A stretch of DNA of 39,714 nucleotides from Clostridium sp. (GTDB lineage Bacteria; Bacillota; Clostridia; Clostridiales; Clostridiaceae): NCBI RefSeq assembly GCF_016650035.1, contig NZ_JAENWM010000032.1:1-39714 (forward strand). Reading direction: 5' to 3'. Below, one piece after another: positions 1-8,472 of the stretch. The notes below the pieces were generated by a model. It saw only the letters and a list, made by a program, of their open reading frames with translations. It was not told the DNA's origin and ran no database searches. A program made the translations under genes and the position numbers. The first letter of the stretch is position 1, and each line of letters begins with the position of its first letter.

Positions 1-177
1 GCAACAACTGTTGGTGCAAACAGAATAGTTCCTACAATTTCAATACCATACCCATTAGGACATCCAGGTACTAGTAAGATGGAACAATGGAAATTACGTT
101 ATCATAGAGTAGGTGTAGCATTAGATGCTCTAGCTACAGATGTTGAAGAACAAACAGTATTTAAAGTAAAACTGTAA
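1..177 (+). CDS. Glycine/sarcosine/betaine reductase component B gamma subunit, C-terminal fragment (partial)
   Basis: The first 58 codons are open from the window edge to TAA and read ATTVGANRIVPTISIPYP early on. This matches the C-terminal segment of the GrdB/GrdF/GrdH selenoprotein family and closely resembles the same segment of the second family member at 4644-5942 (VGANRIVPTIAIPYPVGNP). The selenocysteine region would lie upstream, outside the window. The piece ends in a tail that differs from the second copy, so the two are paralogues rather than a recent duplicate. It is followed by a hairpin at 188-220 and then a BCCT transporter gene. The family is clear; whether it is the betaine, sarcosine or glycine form cannot be told from this fragment. 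Confidence 0.85.
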   Translation, partial: ATTVGANRIVPTISIPYPLGHPGTSKMEQWKLRYHRVGVALDALATDVEEQTVFKVKL

Positions 178-187
178 ACTTTAATCA

Positions 188-220
188 AATAAGCCTCATT
201 ATAATAACGTGAGGCTTATT
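188..220 (+). terminator. Hairpin after the component B fragment
   Basis: An 11-bp perfect inverted repeat (AATAAGCCTCA, 11-nt loop, TGAGGCTTATT) begins 11 bases after the stop codon. The T-run after it is short and partly inside the stem, so termination may be incomplete, allowing read-through into the BCCT gene. Confidence 0.6.
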
Positions 221-270
221 TAACTAATAAAGTTTGTGATATACTTAACAATACTAAGAGGGGGAAATAT

Positions 271-1794
271 ATGAAGAAGGGTACTAACGTGATTGATAAG
301 AAGGGAAAAGGACAAGACGTCTATTTTATATCTCTAGCTTTAACCTTTATTATAGTTATTTGGGCAATAGTTGCAAAAGATAATTTTACTAATGTTTCAA
401 ATGGTTTACTTAAGTTTTTAACAGAAAATTTTGGATGGGCATATCTTGTATCGATGGTTATATTTGTTGGATTTTCTTTAACACTAGCATTTAGTAAGTA
501 TGGGAAGATTAAGCTAGGTGCGAATGATTCTAAACCTGACTACAGTAATGCTTCTTGGTTTGCAATGCTATTTGGAGCAGGAATGGGTATAGGACTTGTG
601 TTTTGGGGAGTATCAGAACCATTATCACATTTTATTGCACCACCTAATGGTATAACACCAGGAACTGAGGCAGCAGCAAATTTTGCAATGAAAGCTTCAT
701 TTATGCATTGGGGATTTCATCCTTGGGCAAATTACGCAATTATAGGCCTTGCTTTAGCATATTTTCAATATAGAAGGAATAAGCCTGCTCTTATAAGCAG
801 TATATTTGAACCACTTATAGGGGAAAAAGGGGTAAAAGGACCCTTAGGAAAAACTATAGATGTTCTTGCTATATTTGCAACAGTGGCAGGGATAGCTACG
901 TCATTAGGTCTTGGAACTATGCAAATAAATAGTGGGCTTAATTATTTATTTCAAATTCCAGAAACTCACACTGTACAGATACTAATAATATTAATAATCG
1001 CAATATGTTATATATGGACAGCAGTTAGTGGAATTGACAAGGGTATAAAAATAATTTCGGATGTTAATTTATATTTGGCAGGAGCCTTAATAGTTCTTGC
1101 ATTTTTAGTAGGACCAACACTAAAAATGATAAATACATTAACTGGTGGTATGGGTTTATACTTGAATGATATATTAAAAGATAGTTTAGCCATTAGCGCA
1201 TTTGGAGATAATTCTTGGCTAAATGGATGGAGAATATTCTATTGGGCATGGTGGATTGCATGGGCACCATTTGTAGGATCCTTCATAGCAAGAATATCTA
1301 AGGGCAGAACAATAAAAGAATTCGTCTTAGGGGTGGTTGTTGCTCCATCTGTGGCATCATTTATATGGTTTTCAGTATTTGGCGCAGCAGGCATAAACTT
1401 AGGAATTACAGGAGCTATGAGCATGGATTCTTTAAAGCAAATTGTAGCATCTCCTGAAACAGCACTTTTTATTATTATGGGTCATTATAAGTTTGGAACA
1501 ATATTATCATTGATTGCAACAGTTTTGCTGGTAACTTTCTTTATTACATCGGCTAACTCTGGTACCTTTGTTTTAGGAATGTTTTCATCAGGTGGAGATT
1601 TAAATCCATCAAATAGCAAAAAAATAATATGGGGAGTGGTCTTAGCACTATTGGCAGGTGCATTGTTACTAAGTGGAGGATTACAGTCACTTCAAACTAT
1701 TTCAGTGGCGGCAGCTTTCCCATTTATTTTCGTAATGTTATTTGCATGTGTATCCCTATGGAAAGCTTTAAAAAGCGAAGATATATCTTCTTAA
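271..1794 (+). CDS. BCCT family transporter, glycine betaine/choline type
   Basis: This 507-residue membrane protein has about 12 hydrophobic segments, the normal length of the betaine-choline-carnitine transporter family. Near residue 95 it has the glycine-rich stretch FGAGMGIGLVFWGVSEPL; GMGIG is characteristic of sodium-coupled members such as BetP. The family signature WAWWIAWAPFVGSFIARIS lies near residues 328-346. It lacks the long regulatory N- and C-terminal tails of osmosensing BetP. The ATG follows GAGGGGG at a good distance. It sits between two component B reductase genes, so its likely job is supplying betaine or a related methylated amine for reduction rather than osmoprotection (inference from context). 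It is followed by a strong terminator. Confidence 0.93.
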   Translation: MKKGTNVIDKKGKGQDVYFISLALTFIIVIWAIVAKDNFTNVSNGLLKFLTENFGWAYLVSMVIFVGFSLTLAFSKYGKIKLGANDSKPDYSNASWFAMLFGAGMGIGLVFWGVSEPLSHFIAPPNGITPGTEAAANFAMKASFMHWGFHPWANYAIIGLALAYFQYRRNKPALISSIFEPLIGEKGVKGPLGKTIDVLAIFATVAGIATSLGLGTMQINSGLNYLFQIPETHTVQILIILIIAICYIWTAVSGIDKGIKIISDVNLYLAGALIVLAFLVGPTLKMINTLTGGMGLYLNDILKDSLAISAFGDNSWLNGWRIFYWAWWIAWAPFVGSFIARISKGRTIKEFVLGVVVAPSVASFIWFSVFGAAGINLGITGAMSMDSLKQIVASPETALFIIMGHYKFGTILSLIATVLLVTFFITSANSGTFVLGMFSSGGDLNPSNSKKIIWGVVLALLAGALLLSGGLQSLQTISVAAAFPFIFVMLFACVSLWKALKSEDISS

Positions 1795-1822
1795 GCTAGA
1801 GTGGGCATATCTTAATAGATAA

Positions 1823-1853
1823 AAAAAACTAGGATATTTTCCTAGTTTTTTTT
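1823..1853 (+). terminator. Rho-independent terminator after the BCCT gene
   Basis: A stem around AAACTAGGA / TCCTAGTTT with a 5-nt loop is flanked by A-run and T-run. It ends in eight T, so it could act in both directions. Confidence 0.85.
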
Positions 1854-1940
1854 GTATCTTGAATTTATAAACCATGGACCTTTAAAGAAAACTAAGAACA
1901 AATTTAGCAAGAATATAACTTCTAGTTGCATTCTACGGGG

Positions 1941-1957
1941 TCGTGTCAGACACCTAA
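1941..1957. repeat. REP-like palindrome
   Basis: The short palindrome GTGTCAGACAC lies in a gene-free stretch (1860-2090) between the BCCT terminator and the GntR gene. Such motifs are often dispersed in clostridial genomes, and a related palindrome pair lies at 21073-21129. No transposase is nearby. Confidence 0.35.
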
Positions 1958-2105
1958 AAAAGAGGGGCTATGTAAAGTAGGAGAAAATGAAATTAGAGCT
2001 AGTAAAATCGTGTTTCAGCTCTGAGGTTCCGTAAAGCACCTTGTGTATTTTGATAAAAACAAATATAATAAGTAATGAGAATTTAATTTAAGGGGAATGA
2101 TTATA

Positions 2106-2744
2106 GTGGTTAGCAAATTGGATACAGAGAATATATATGAAATATTAAAACAGAGAATAATACATCTCAAGTATGATCCAGGGCAAGTTTTAAATGAGGT
2201 AGATATAGCTGCTGAGTTTAATATAAGTAGAACTCCCATAAGACGCGTGTTTCATCAATTACATAATGACAAACTCTTAAACATAGTACCAAGATTTGGA
2301 GCTCAAGTGACACCCATTGATTTTAAACAGATGAAATGTATATTTGAATTAACAAGGGAACTTGGTCCATTTGCAACTAGGCTTGCTGTGGAAAGAATAA
2401 GTGATGAGAACATTAAAGAACTTGAAGAAATAATGGCAAGGCTTGAAAGCTATGATATAAGCAAAGATTATCAAAGTGCTATAAATGATGATAATCGATT
2501 TCACACTATCATATTTTCGAGTTGTGATAATCCATGGCTTCAAGATAGTTTAACACAACTACATTATCATACAGAAAGGTTGTGGCATTATTGCGAACGC
2601 TATTTCGATAGCATGGATCTTTTCACTAATACTTTAGGAAAGGTATTAGAAGCAATAAAAGAAAAAGATACAGAAAAAGCAGAGAAATACGCCAGAGATC
2701 ATATAGATGAATTTGTACTAAAGATAAAAACAGATATGCTTTAG
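2106..2744 (+). CDS. GntR family transcriptional regulator (FadR/FCD-like)
   Basis: The N-terminal winged helix (residues about 5-70) shows typical GntR features: YEILKQRIIHLKYDPGQVLNE, then IAAEFNISRTPIRRVFHQL as the helix-turn-helix. The rest, about 140 residues, is a helical effector domain of the FCD type (ELTRELGPFATRLA; DDNRFHTIIFSSCDNPWLQD). The GTG at 2106 is preferred: the in-frame ATG at 2097 directly abuts its Shine-Dalgarno AAGGGG, while the GTG is spaced about 10 nt. The gene is monocistronic, with a 20-bp terminator stem after it. It lies directly upstream of grdX and the reductase genes in the same direction, so it probably senses a reductase substrate or product and controls that operon (inference). 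Confidence 0.88.
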   Translation: MVSKLDTENIYEILKQRIIHLKYDPGQVLNEVDIAAEFNISRTPIRRVFHQLHNDKLLNIVPRFGAQVTPIDFKQMKCIFELTRELGPFATRLAVERISDENIKELEEIMARLESYDISKDYQSAINDDNRFHTIIFSSCDNPWLQDSLTQLHYHTERLWHYCERYFDSMDLFTNTLGKVLEAIKEKDTEKAEKYARDHIDEFVLKIKTDML

Positions 2745-2754
2745 AAGTATTAAT

Positions 2755-2802
2755 AAAAACCTAATTTTAGATGATAAACCTCATCTAAAATTAGGTTTTT
2801 TT
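2755..2802 (+). terminator. Strong rho-independent terminator after the GntR gene
   Basis: A 20-bp perfect stem starts AAAAACCTAATTTTAG, has a 6-nt loop, and ends in seven T. It separates the regulator from the grd operon, which must therefore have its own promoter in 2803-2916. Confidence 0.92.
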
Positions 2803-2930
2803 AATTTTCTGAAAATTATTAATAATTTTACTGAAATATACTTGAAATACAATCAAAATACATGTAGAATGATAAGTGAAGACAATTGAGAAATATTTAA
2901 CAAAAACATAATGATAAAGGGGGGTAGTAG

Positions 2931-3314
2931 ATGTTATTCCAAATAGTAACTAACAATCCAAAAGTTAAAAGTACTTATAGTGACGTAATCTTTGTAGAAG
3001 GAAGTTTTGAAGATGTACTAGTGAAGGCACGTGATTTTGTACATTCAGGTTATAAACTAATTAATCATCCACTAGGTGCAAGTTTAAGAATGTTATTTTC
3101 TCCCTATCGTTCCATAATAATCGGTGAAAAGCAACAAAAGGCAGAGGACATGCATATAGCGACCATAGAAAACAGTATAGAAAACTATAGAAAGCATATG
3201 GAGGTGAGGTCACCAGATATAAAAAACTCAGAAGATTACGCTATGATTGATAGTGAACTATTAAAATCATCATTAGATGAGCATGAAAGAAATTTGTTAT
3301 TAAAAAACAACTAA
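2931..3314 (+). CDS. grdX: GrdX family protein
   Basis: This 127-residue soluble protein matches what is known of GrdX, a small protein of unknown function found at the head of glycine/sarcosine/betaine reductase operons. Recognisable stretches are IVTNNPKVKSTYSDVIFVEG, HPLGASLRMLFSPYRSIII and a charged C-terminal helical region. The ATG follows AAAGGGGGG. The next gene begins 20 nt after its stop, so it is co-transcribed with the component B genes. Its role is not established; position suggests assembly or regulation of the reductase. Confidence 0.88.
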   Translation: MLFQIVTNNPKVKSTYSDVIFVEGSFEDVLVKARDFVHSGYKLINHPLGASLRMLFSPYRSIIIGEKQQKAEDMHIATIENSIENYRKHMEVRSPDIKNSEDYAMIDSELLKSSLDEHERNLLLKNN

Positions 3315-3334
3315 TAAAATGGAGGTGATTTTCC

Positions 3335-4621
3335 TTGAAACTTGAATTAGGAAGAATTAATATTGTGGACATACAGCTAGGAAATGAAACTACTGTAAAG
3401 GGTGGTATCTTAACTGTAAATGAAAAGGAATTAATTTTAGAACTTAAGAAAGACGAGAATATCATAAATGTAAAGGTTGACATGGCTAGACCTGGTGAAA
3501 AGGTAAGAATAATTCCTGTTAAAGACGTTATTGAGCCAAGGGTGAAAATCGAAGGTGAAGGTAATGGATTTCCTGGTGTAACAACTAAGATAGCTCAGCT
3601 AGGATATGGAAAAGTTAATGTGCTTTATGGCGCAGCAATTGTAACCGTTGGAGATATAGTAGGTTTCCAGGAAGGTGTAGTTGATATGTGGGGAGAAGGC
3701 GCAAAGTGGACGCCATTTTCAAAAACATTTAATATAGTTTTGGATATTGAACCAGTAAAAGGACTAGCTCCACATGCTCATGAGAAAGTTGTTAGGCTTG
3801 CAGGACTTAGAGCCGCAGAATTTATTGGAGAAGCAGGAAGAAATGTAGAGCCAGATGAAATATTGACTTATGAAATGGGAAGTTATGCTGAGGAAAACAA
3901 GAAATATCCAGGCCTTCCAAAAGTAGCTTACGTAGAGATGCTTATTTCTCAAGGTCTACTTCATGATGGATATATTTATGGCGTTAATAGTCAACTTATA
4001 TTACCTACACTTTTGCATCCAAATGAAGAGTTAGATGGTGCAGTAATTAGTGGAAACTGTGTTGCAGCCTGTGATAAGATAACTACTTACCAACATCAAA
4101 ACAATACTGCAATTCTTGATTTATATAAAGAGCATGGAAAAACTATAAATTTCCTAGGTGTAATACTTACGCCAGAATTAACTACACTTGAAGGTAAATT
4201 TAGAACTTGTGATTATACAGCCAAGCTATGTAAGACCCTTGGAGCAGATGGAGTAATTATATCTGAAGAAGGATATGGTAATCCTGACTCCGATCTTCTG
4301 ATGATATGTAAGAGATTAGAAGTTGTAGGAATAAAGACTGTATTAATTACTGACGAATGTTCAGGTCGTGATGGTATGTCTCAACCACTAGCAGATACAA
4401 CAAAAGAGGCAATAGCAGTTATATCTACAGGTAATGTAAGTCATGTGGTTATACTACCACCTGCAGATAGAGTAATAGGAAATTCTTCCTCAATTGAAAC
4501 ACTTGCAGGAGGATGGGAAGGCTCAGTAGAAGCTGATGGAACTTTGAAGTGTGAGTTAAATGCAGTAATTGGAGCAACATCAGAAATAGGATATCACAAC
4601 TGTACAGTTAAATTATATTAA
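3335..4621 (+). CDS. grdI: Sarcosine/betaine reductase component B, alpha/beta-subunit proprotein
   Basis: This 428-residue protein belongs to the GrdE/GrdG/GrdI family. These are made as one chain and cleaved at an internal cysteine that becomes the pyruvoyl group binding the amine substrate as a Schiff base. The cleavage motif is visible as SGNCVAACDK, with Asn241-Cys242, at the position expected for the family. Other family features are PGEKVRIIPVKDVIEPRVK, GDIVGFQEGVVDMWG and EEGYGNPDSDL. It starts at a TTG preceded by GGAGGTGAT. The gamma-subunit gene starts 22 nt after its stop. The betaine assignment (grdI) over sarcosine (grdG) rests only on the neighbouring BCCT transporter and is uncertain. 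Confidence 0.87.
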   Translation: MKLELGRINIVDIQLGNETTVKGGILTVNEKELILELKKDENIINVKVDMARPGEKVRIIPVKDVIEPRVKIEGEGNGFPGVTTKIAQLGYGKVNVLYGAAIVTVGDIVGFQEGVVDMWGEGAKWTPFSKTFNIVLDIEPVKGLAPHAHEKVVRLAGLRAAEFIGEAGRNVEPDEILTYEMGSYAEENKKYPGLPKVAYVEMLISQGLLHDGYIYGVNSQLILPTLLHPNEELDGAVISGNCVAACDKITTYQHQNNTAILDLYKEHGKTINFLGVILTPELTTLEGKFRTCDYTAKLCKTLGADGVIISEEGYGNPDSDLLMICKRLEVVGIKTVLITDECSGRDGMSQPLADTTKEAIAVISTGNVSHVVILPPADRVIGNSSSIETLAGGWEGSVEADGTLKCELNAVIGATSEIGYHNCTVKLY

Positions 4622-4643
4622 GAAATTAGGGAGGAGGATGAAT

Positions 4644-5942
4644 ATGAAATTTAAAGTGTTATACTATGTAAATCAATTTTTCGGTCAAATTGGTGGCGAA
4701 GAAAAGGCTGATGTAGAGCCAATATTTAAGGCTGAAACTGTTGGACCAGCACTAGGATTTAATTCTATGCTTGAAGGAGAAGGGGAAGTTATTGGAACTC
4801 TAATTTGTGGAGATAACTACTTCAATGAAAATAAAGAAGAAGCACTAGAATATATTATGAAAGTTATGAAAGAGCAGAAACCAGATATAGTTGTTGCAGG
4901 GCCAGCATTTAATGCAGGTAGATATGGAATGGCTTGTGCTGGGGTTGCGAATGCTGTAGTAGATCAACTTGGTATTCCTGTAGTTACAGGTATGTATATA
5001 GAAAATCCAGGCTTAGATGTGTGCAGGGGTAAGGCATTGGTTGTTAGTGTACCAGATTCTGCTGTTGGAATGCGTAAAGCGTTACCTACAATGGCTAAAC
5101 TTACATTGAAACTAATGAGGAAAGAAGAAATCGGATCTCCAGAGGAAGAAGGGTATATATCTCAAGGTAAGAGACTTACTGTATTCTCTGATAAAAGAGG
5201 ATCAGAAAGAGCAGTAGATATGCTACTGGCACGATTAAATGATGAACCATTTAAAACTGAGCTTCCAATGCCAGTATTTGATAAAGTTGATCCAGCAGCA
5301 GCTATCAAAGATTTAAGCAAAGCAACTATAGCTTTAGTAACTAGTGGTGGTATGGTTCCATTTGGTAATCCTGATAGAATTCAATCTGCTAGTGCGCAAA
5401 AATGGGGTAAGTATGATGTAAGTGGAATAGATGCGCTTACTGGCAGTTACTGCACTATACATGGTGGATTTGATCCAGTATATGCAAATGAAGTGCCTGA
5501 TAGAATAGCACCTCTTGATATGTTAAAAGAATTTGAAAAAGAGGGAGTTATCGGCAAAGTATATAAGTATTTCTATACTACAACAGGTACTGGGACTTCT
5601 GTTGGTAATGCAATAACATTTGGTACTGAAATAGGAAAAGAACTAAAAGAAGCTGGAGTAGACGGAGTTATATTAACGTCAACATGAGGAACTTGTACAC
5701 GTTGCGGTGCAACGATGCTAAAAGAAATTGAAAGATACGGTATTACTGTAGTTCATATGTCCACTATAACAACTATATCTGAGTCAGTAGGTGCTAATAG
5801 AATTGTTCCAACTATTGCAATTCCTTACCCTGTTGGTAATCCTAATCTTCCAAAGGATGAAGAATATAGATTAAGAAAGAAAATGGTTGCGAGAACTTTA
5901 ACTGCATTAAGTACTGAAATAACAGAAATAACTCAATTTTAA
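4644..5942 (+). CDS. grdH: Selenoprotein component B gamma subunit of sarcosine/betaine reductase (UGA read as Sec)
   Basis: The frame runs from ATG 4644 to TAA 5942 with one in-frame TGA at 5685-5687, giving 432 residues with selenocysteine at about residue 348. Context around the TGA is LTST-U-GTCTRCGATMLKEIE, the UxxCxxxC redox motif of GrdB/GrdF/GrdH. The N-terminus (YYVNQFFGQIGGEEKADVEP) and VGANRIVPTIAIPYP near the end are also family hallmarks. In this family the selenol attacks the substrate carbon and passes a Se-carboxymethyl group to protein A. ATG 4644 is chosen over ATG 4638 because the latter overlaps the GGAGGAGG ribosome site. A recoding hairpin follows the TGA. The substrate (betaine or sarcosine) is uncertain. 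Confidence 0.93.
5685..5714 (+). promoter_or_regulatory. Bacterial SECIS element of the component B selenoprotein
   Basis: TGA at 5685 is followed, 12 nt later, by a perfect 6-bp stem (CGTTGC / GCAACG, 5700-5714) with loop GGT. The apical loop starts 18 nt after the UGA and opens with G, as expected for a bacterial SECIS that recruits SelB. Confidence 0.82.
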
Positions 5943-5966
5943 TAAGATTTACGTTATTTAAATAAC

Positions 5967-6022
5967 AAAGGGACTGGCTAATAATGATTTTAAATAATCA
6001 TTATAAAGTAAGTCCCTTTTTT
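5967..6022 (+). terminator. Terminator at the end of the grd operon
   Basis: AAAGGGACT pairs with AGTCCCTTT around an inner AT-rich hairpin (TAATGATT / AATCATTA), followed by a T-run. It begins 24 nt after the selenoprotein stop. Confidence 0.85.
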
Positions 6023-6158
6023 CTAAAACCAGCGGATACGTTAATATATGATAAACTATATAAATCAAAAAATGAGATATGGACATTAATAGAATTATTA
6101 ACGATTGCGATATTCTGCAATCCTCTAAAAATAATATTTATATGGAGATGAACAACGA

Positions 6159-6434
6159 ATGGAAAGTAAAATCAAAAGAATGTACATTATGGATTTAGCT
6201 CTTGTTTTTTTCTTTGTATTTTTTATGTGGGGAATTTTAGGCAGTGTAATAGTTAACATAAGTAAAATAGTATCTAATTCAGGATATAAAATCTTAATTG
6301 TCTCAGTAGGGGTAACTACAGGAACATTAGCAACCAATGCTTTAATAGGAGTAATAAAACATCTCAAGAAAAATAGAAATCAGTTATATAGTGAAGATAT
6401 CTTATGTTCTATAGAAAATAGTAAGAATTCTTAA
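6159..6434 (+). CDS. Small membrane protein, two transmembrane segments
   Basis: This 91-residue protein has hydrophobic segments at about 10-34 and 44-68 and a basic, polar tail. A ribosome site GGAGATGAAC precedes the ATG. I do not recognise the family. It is the first of three small membrane proteins ahead of an APC permease, all in one direction with gaps of 47-76 nt, so it is probably part of that transport operon. A role as transporter subunit or accessory factor is an inference from position. Confidence 0.65.
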   Translation: MESKIKRMYIMDLALVFFFVFFMWGILGSVIVNISKIVSNSGYKILIVSVGVTTGTLATNALIGVIKHLKKNRNQLYSEDILCSIENSKNS

Positions 6435-6510
6435 TTTAGAATTTAGAAAGTATTAAAAAAAACACAATATGATTAAATGAAATATAAAAAAACAAGGAGG
6501 AGTAAGGAAA

Positions 6511-6843
6511 ATGAAGAATAAAAGTAAGAACAGTAAAAATAAATTTTTAGAAGTATTTGATGTATTATTTATTATGATTCTTTGTTTTGCAACACTTTTT
6601 ACTGCTTTAATAATACAGGGAAAAGCATCTGAATCAAGTTCGAGTGGAATGGATTACACATTTCATGGCATAACTTTTCTAATAACTATTTTGGGATTAG
6701 TAATTTATGTAGTCTACATGATTAATCAATCAGATAAACAATTGAAAGATATGATTAATAAAGTCTATAGTAACAAAATAGATAATAGCAGAGCTGATGT
6801 TATAGAAAATGAGGATGAATTTGCAACAGAGAAGATAAGTTAA
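6511..6843 (+). CDS. Small membrane protein, two transmembrane segments, acidic tail
   Basis: This 110-residue protein has a lysine/asparagine-rich N-terminus, a hydrophobic segment at about 15-35, a Ser-rich extracytoplasmic loop (KASESSSSGMDY) and a second hydrophobic segment at about 50-70. A charged cytoplasmic tail ends in ENEDEFATEKIS. A strong ribosome site (AAGGAGGAGTAAGG) precedes the ATG. The topology resembles the preceding 91-residue protein but sequence similarity is not obvious. Function unknown; it is likely part of the APC permease operon. Confidence 0.66.
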   Translation: MKNKSKNSKNKFLEVFDVLFIMILCFATLFTALIIQGKASESSSSGMDYTFHGITFLITILGLVIYVVYMINQSDKQLKDMINKVYSNKIDNSRADVIENEDEFATEKIS

Positions 6844-6893
6844 ATTTAATCTAAAAGCTAGTATTTTAAAAACGAGACAGAAGGAGGAGAAAA

Positions 6894-7007
6894 ATGAGTT
6901 TTTGGTCAAGAATGAATTATGTTGTTTGGGGACTTTGTGGTTTAATAGTATTCTTAATTTCTAAAGATGTTATAAAAATAGAGAAAGAACGTTCTAAATC
7001 AAAATAA
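6894..7007 (+). CDS. 37-residue single-pass membrane protein
   Basis: A short frame begins at an ATG preceded by AAGGAGGAG at ideal spacing and ends at TAA. The product starts MSFWSRMNYVVWGLC, has one hydrophobic span at about 8-23, and ends in a charged basic tail (EKERSKSK). The strong ribosome site and placement 47 nt before the permease start argue that it is real. Small one-pass proteins commonly accompany secondary transporters; that role is inferred here. Confidence 0.62.
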   Translation: MSFWSRMNYVVWGLCGLIVFLISKDVIKIEKERSKSK

Positions 7008-7054
7008 AATACAAAAGTATATTAATTATTTCGTGAAAGGTAGGATTTAAAAAA

Positions 7055-8443
7055 ATGAAGGAATCTGTATTTGAAAATGAAGAAAAAGATAAAGAATCGC
7101 AGTTATCGAAAGTTTTAGGGGTATTGCACGTTTGGGCATTAGGTGTAGGGATAGTTCTAGTTGGAGAATTTATGGGATGGAATTTTGGTATTACTAAAGG
7201 TGGTTCTTTGGGAGCAATCATTGCTTGCTGGATAGCTGGGATACTTTTTATTTCTTTAATCATGGTAAATACAGAAATTGGTACTGTTATTCCAGAAGCG
7301 GGAGGACAATATGCCATGGCAAAATATCTATTAGGACCGCTTGGAGCTTTTAATATAGGACTAATGATGGTTTTTCAATATGTAATGCTAGAGGCGGCGG
7401 ATGCATTAGTAGTAGGTGAAATAATACAAACATTAAGTCCGGATGTGCAAGCTTTACCTTATATTATTTTAAGTTTGTTAGCATTGACATATCTTAATTA
7501 TAGAAGTGTCTACCTAACATTAAGTTTTAACTTTATTTTTGCACTAATTGCATTTATAACAATATTTATTTTGTTATTTTCCACGAAATTTTATTCATCA
7601 TCAGAGAGTCTACTGCAGCTATCGCAATTAACTAATGGATTACCTTATGGATATATAGGTATAGTGGGCGCTATGCAATTCGGTATATGGTTTTTTTTGG
7701 GGATAGAAGGCACTGTAGTAGCTGCTGAGGAATGTCGTTCAGCAGGACGTTCTATTCCAGTGGGAGCAACTGTTGGGTTAGTAACTCTGCTTATTGGAGG
7801 AACAACAACTTGGTTTATATGCTCAGGCATGGTAGATGCTAATATACTAAAAAATTCAGTTTATCCTCTTTTTGATGCTGCAAAGGGAACAGGTAGTGCA
7901 TTTGTTGCAAATGCACTTTTTATAGGGACAATGTTTGCTTGCTTAGCTAGTGCTAATGGATGTATCACTGACTCAAGTAGAGCTTGGTATGCGATGTCAA
8001 AAGATTTATTGATACCAGATTTTTTTGCTGTTGTTCATCCTAAGTATAATACACCTTATAGGGCAATATTATTTTTACTTCCGATAGCTATAGCTTTTGG
8101 ATTTACTGGGTTACTTGATCAAGTAGTTACTTTTTCAATACTTTCTGCATTATTAATATATATGTTTACAGCATATATGATGTTTAAATTCAGAAAAATG
8201 TATCCTATAGGGCATATTCAACGTAGTTATATAGCACCGATATATCAGTTGCATGTAATAATTATTATAGGTATTTCATTAACAACATTTATTGGTATGT
8301 ATTTTGGTTATTGGATAAATCTTGTGTCAGGTTGTATGTTTTATCTTATAGCATCCCTTTGGTTTGTTTTACATAGATATAAATATTTAGATATTAAAGA
8401 ATTTATTTCTTGTGACGCATGGCCTCGTCCAAAGGGATATTAA
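7055..8443 (+). CDS. APC superfamily permease, ethanolamine-permease-like
   Basis: This 462-residue protein has about 12 hydrophobic segments. The N-terminal region VLHVWALGVGIVLVGEFMGW followed by NFGITKGGSLGA matches the ethanolamine permease (Eat) branch of the APC superfamily. Other APC features are PEAGGQYAMAKYLLGPLG and FLGIEGTVVAAEECR. The substrate may be ethanolamine, an amino acid or another small amine. No ethanolamine-utilisation genes are in the window, and the block follows a methylamine/amino acid reductase locus, so a Stickland-type substrate is equally plausible. The ribosome site is weak (GAAAGG). Confidence 0.82.
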   Translation: MKESVFENEEKDKESQLSKVLGVLHVWALGVGIVLVGEFMGWNFGITKGGSLGAIIACWIAGILFISLIMVNTEIGTVIPEAGGQYAMAKYLLGPLGAFNIGLMMVFQYVMLEAADALVVGEIIQTLSPDVQALPYIILSLLALTYLNYRSVYLTLSFNFIFALIAFITIFILLFSTKFYSSSESLLQLSQLTNGLPYGYIGIVGAMQFGIWFFLGIEGTVVAAEECRSAGRSIPVGATVGLVTLLIGGTTTWFICSGMVDANILKNSVYPLFDAAKGTGSAFVANALFIGTMFACLASANGCITDSSRAWYAMSKDLLIPDFFAVVHPKYNTPYRAILFLLPIAIAFGFTGLLDQVVTFSILSALLIYMFTAYMMFKFRKMYPIGHIQRSYIAPIYQLHVIIIIGISLTTFIGMYFGYWINLVSGCMFYLIASLWFVLHRYKYLDIKEFISCDAWPRPKGY

Positions 8444-8472
8444 AAATATAAATTTAATTGGAGTGATTTGTT

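Noticed and set aside
1909-1927. A shared 19-nt string (AAGAATATAACTTCTAGTT here, one mismatch at 26366-26384)
   Set aside because: Too short and isolated; the flanks do not align and the second copy overlaps the end of a coding gene.
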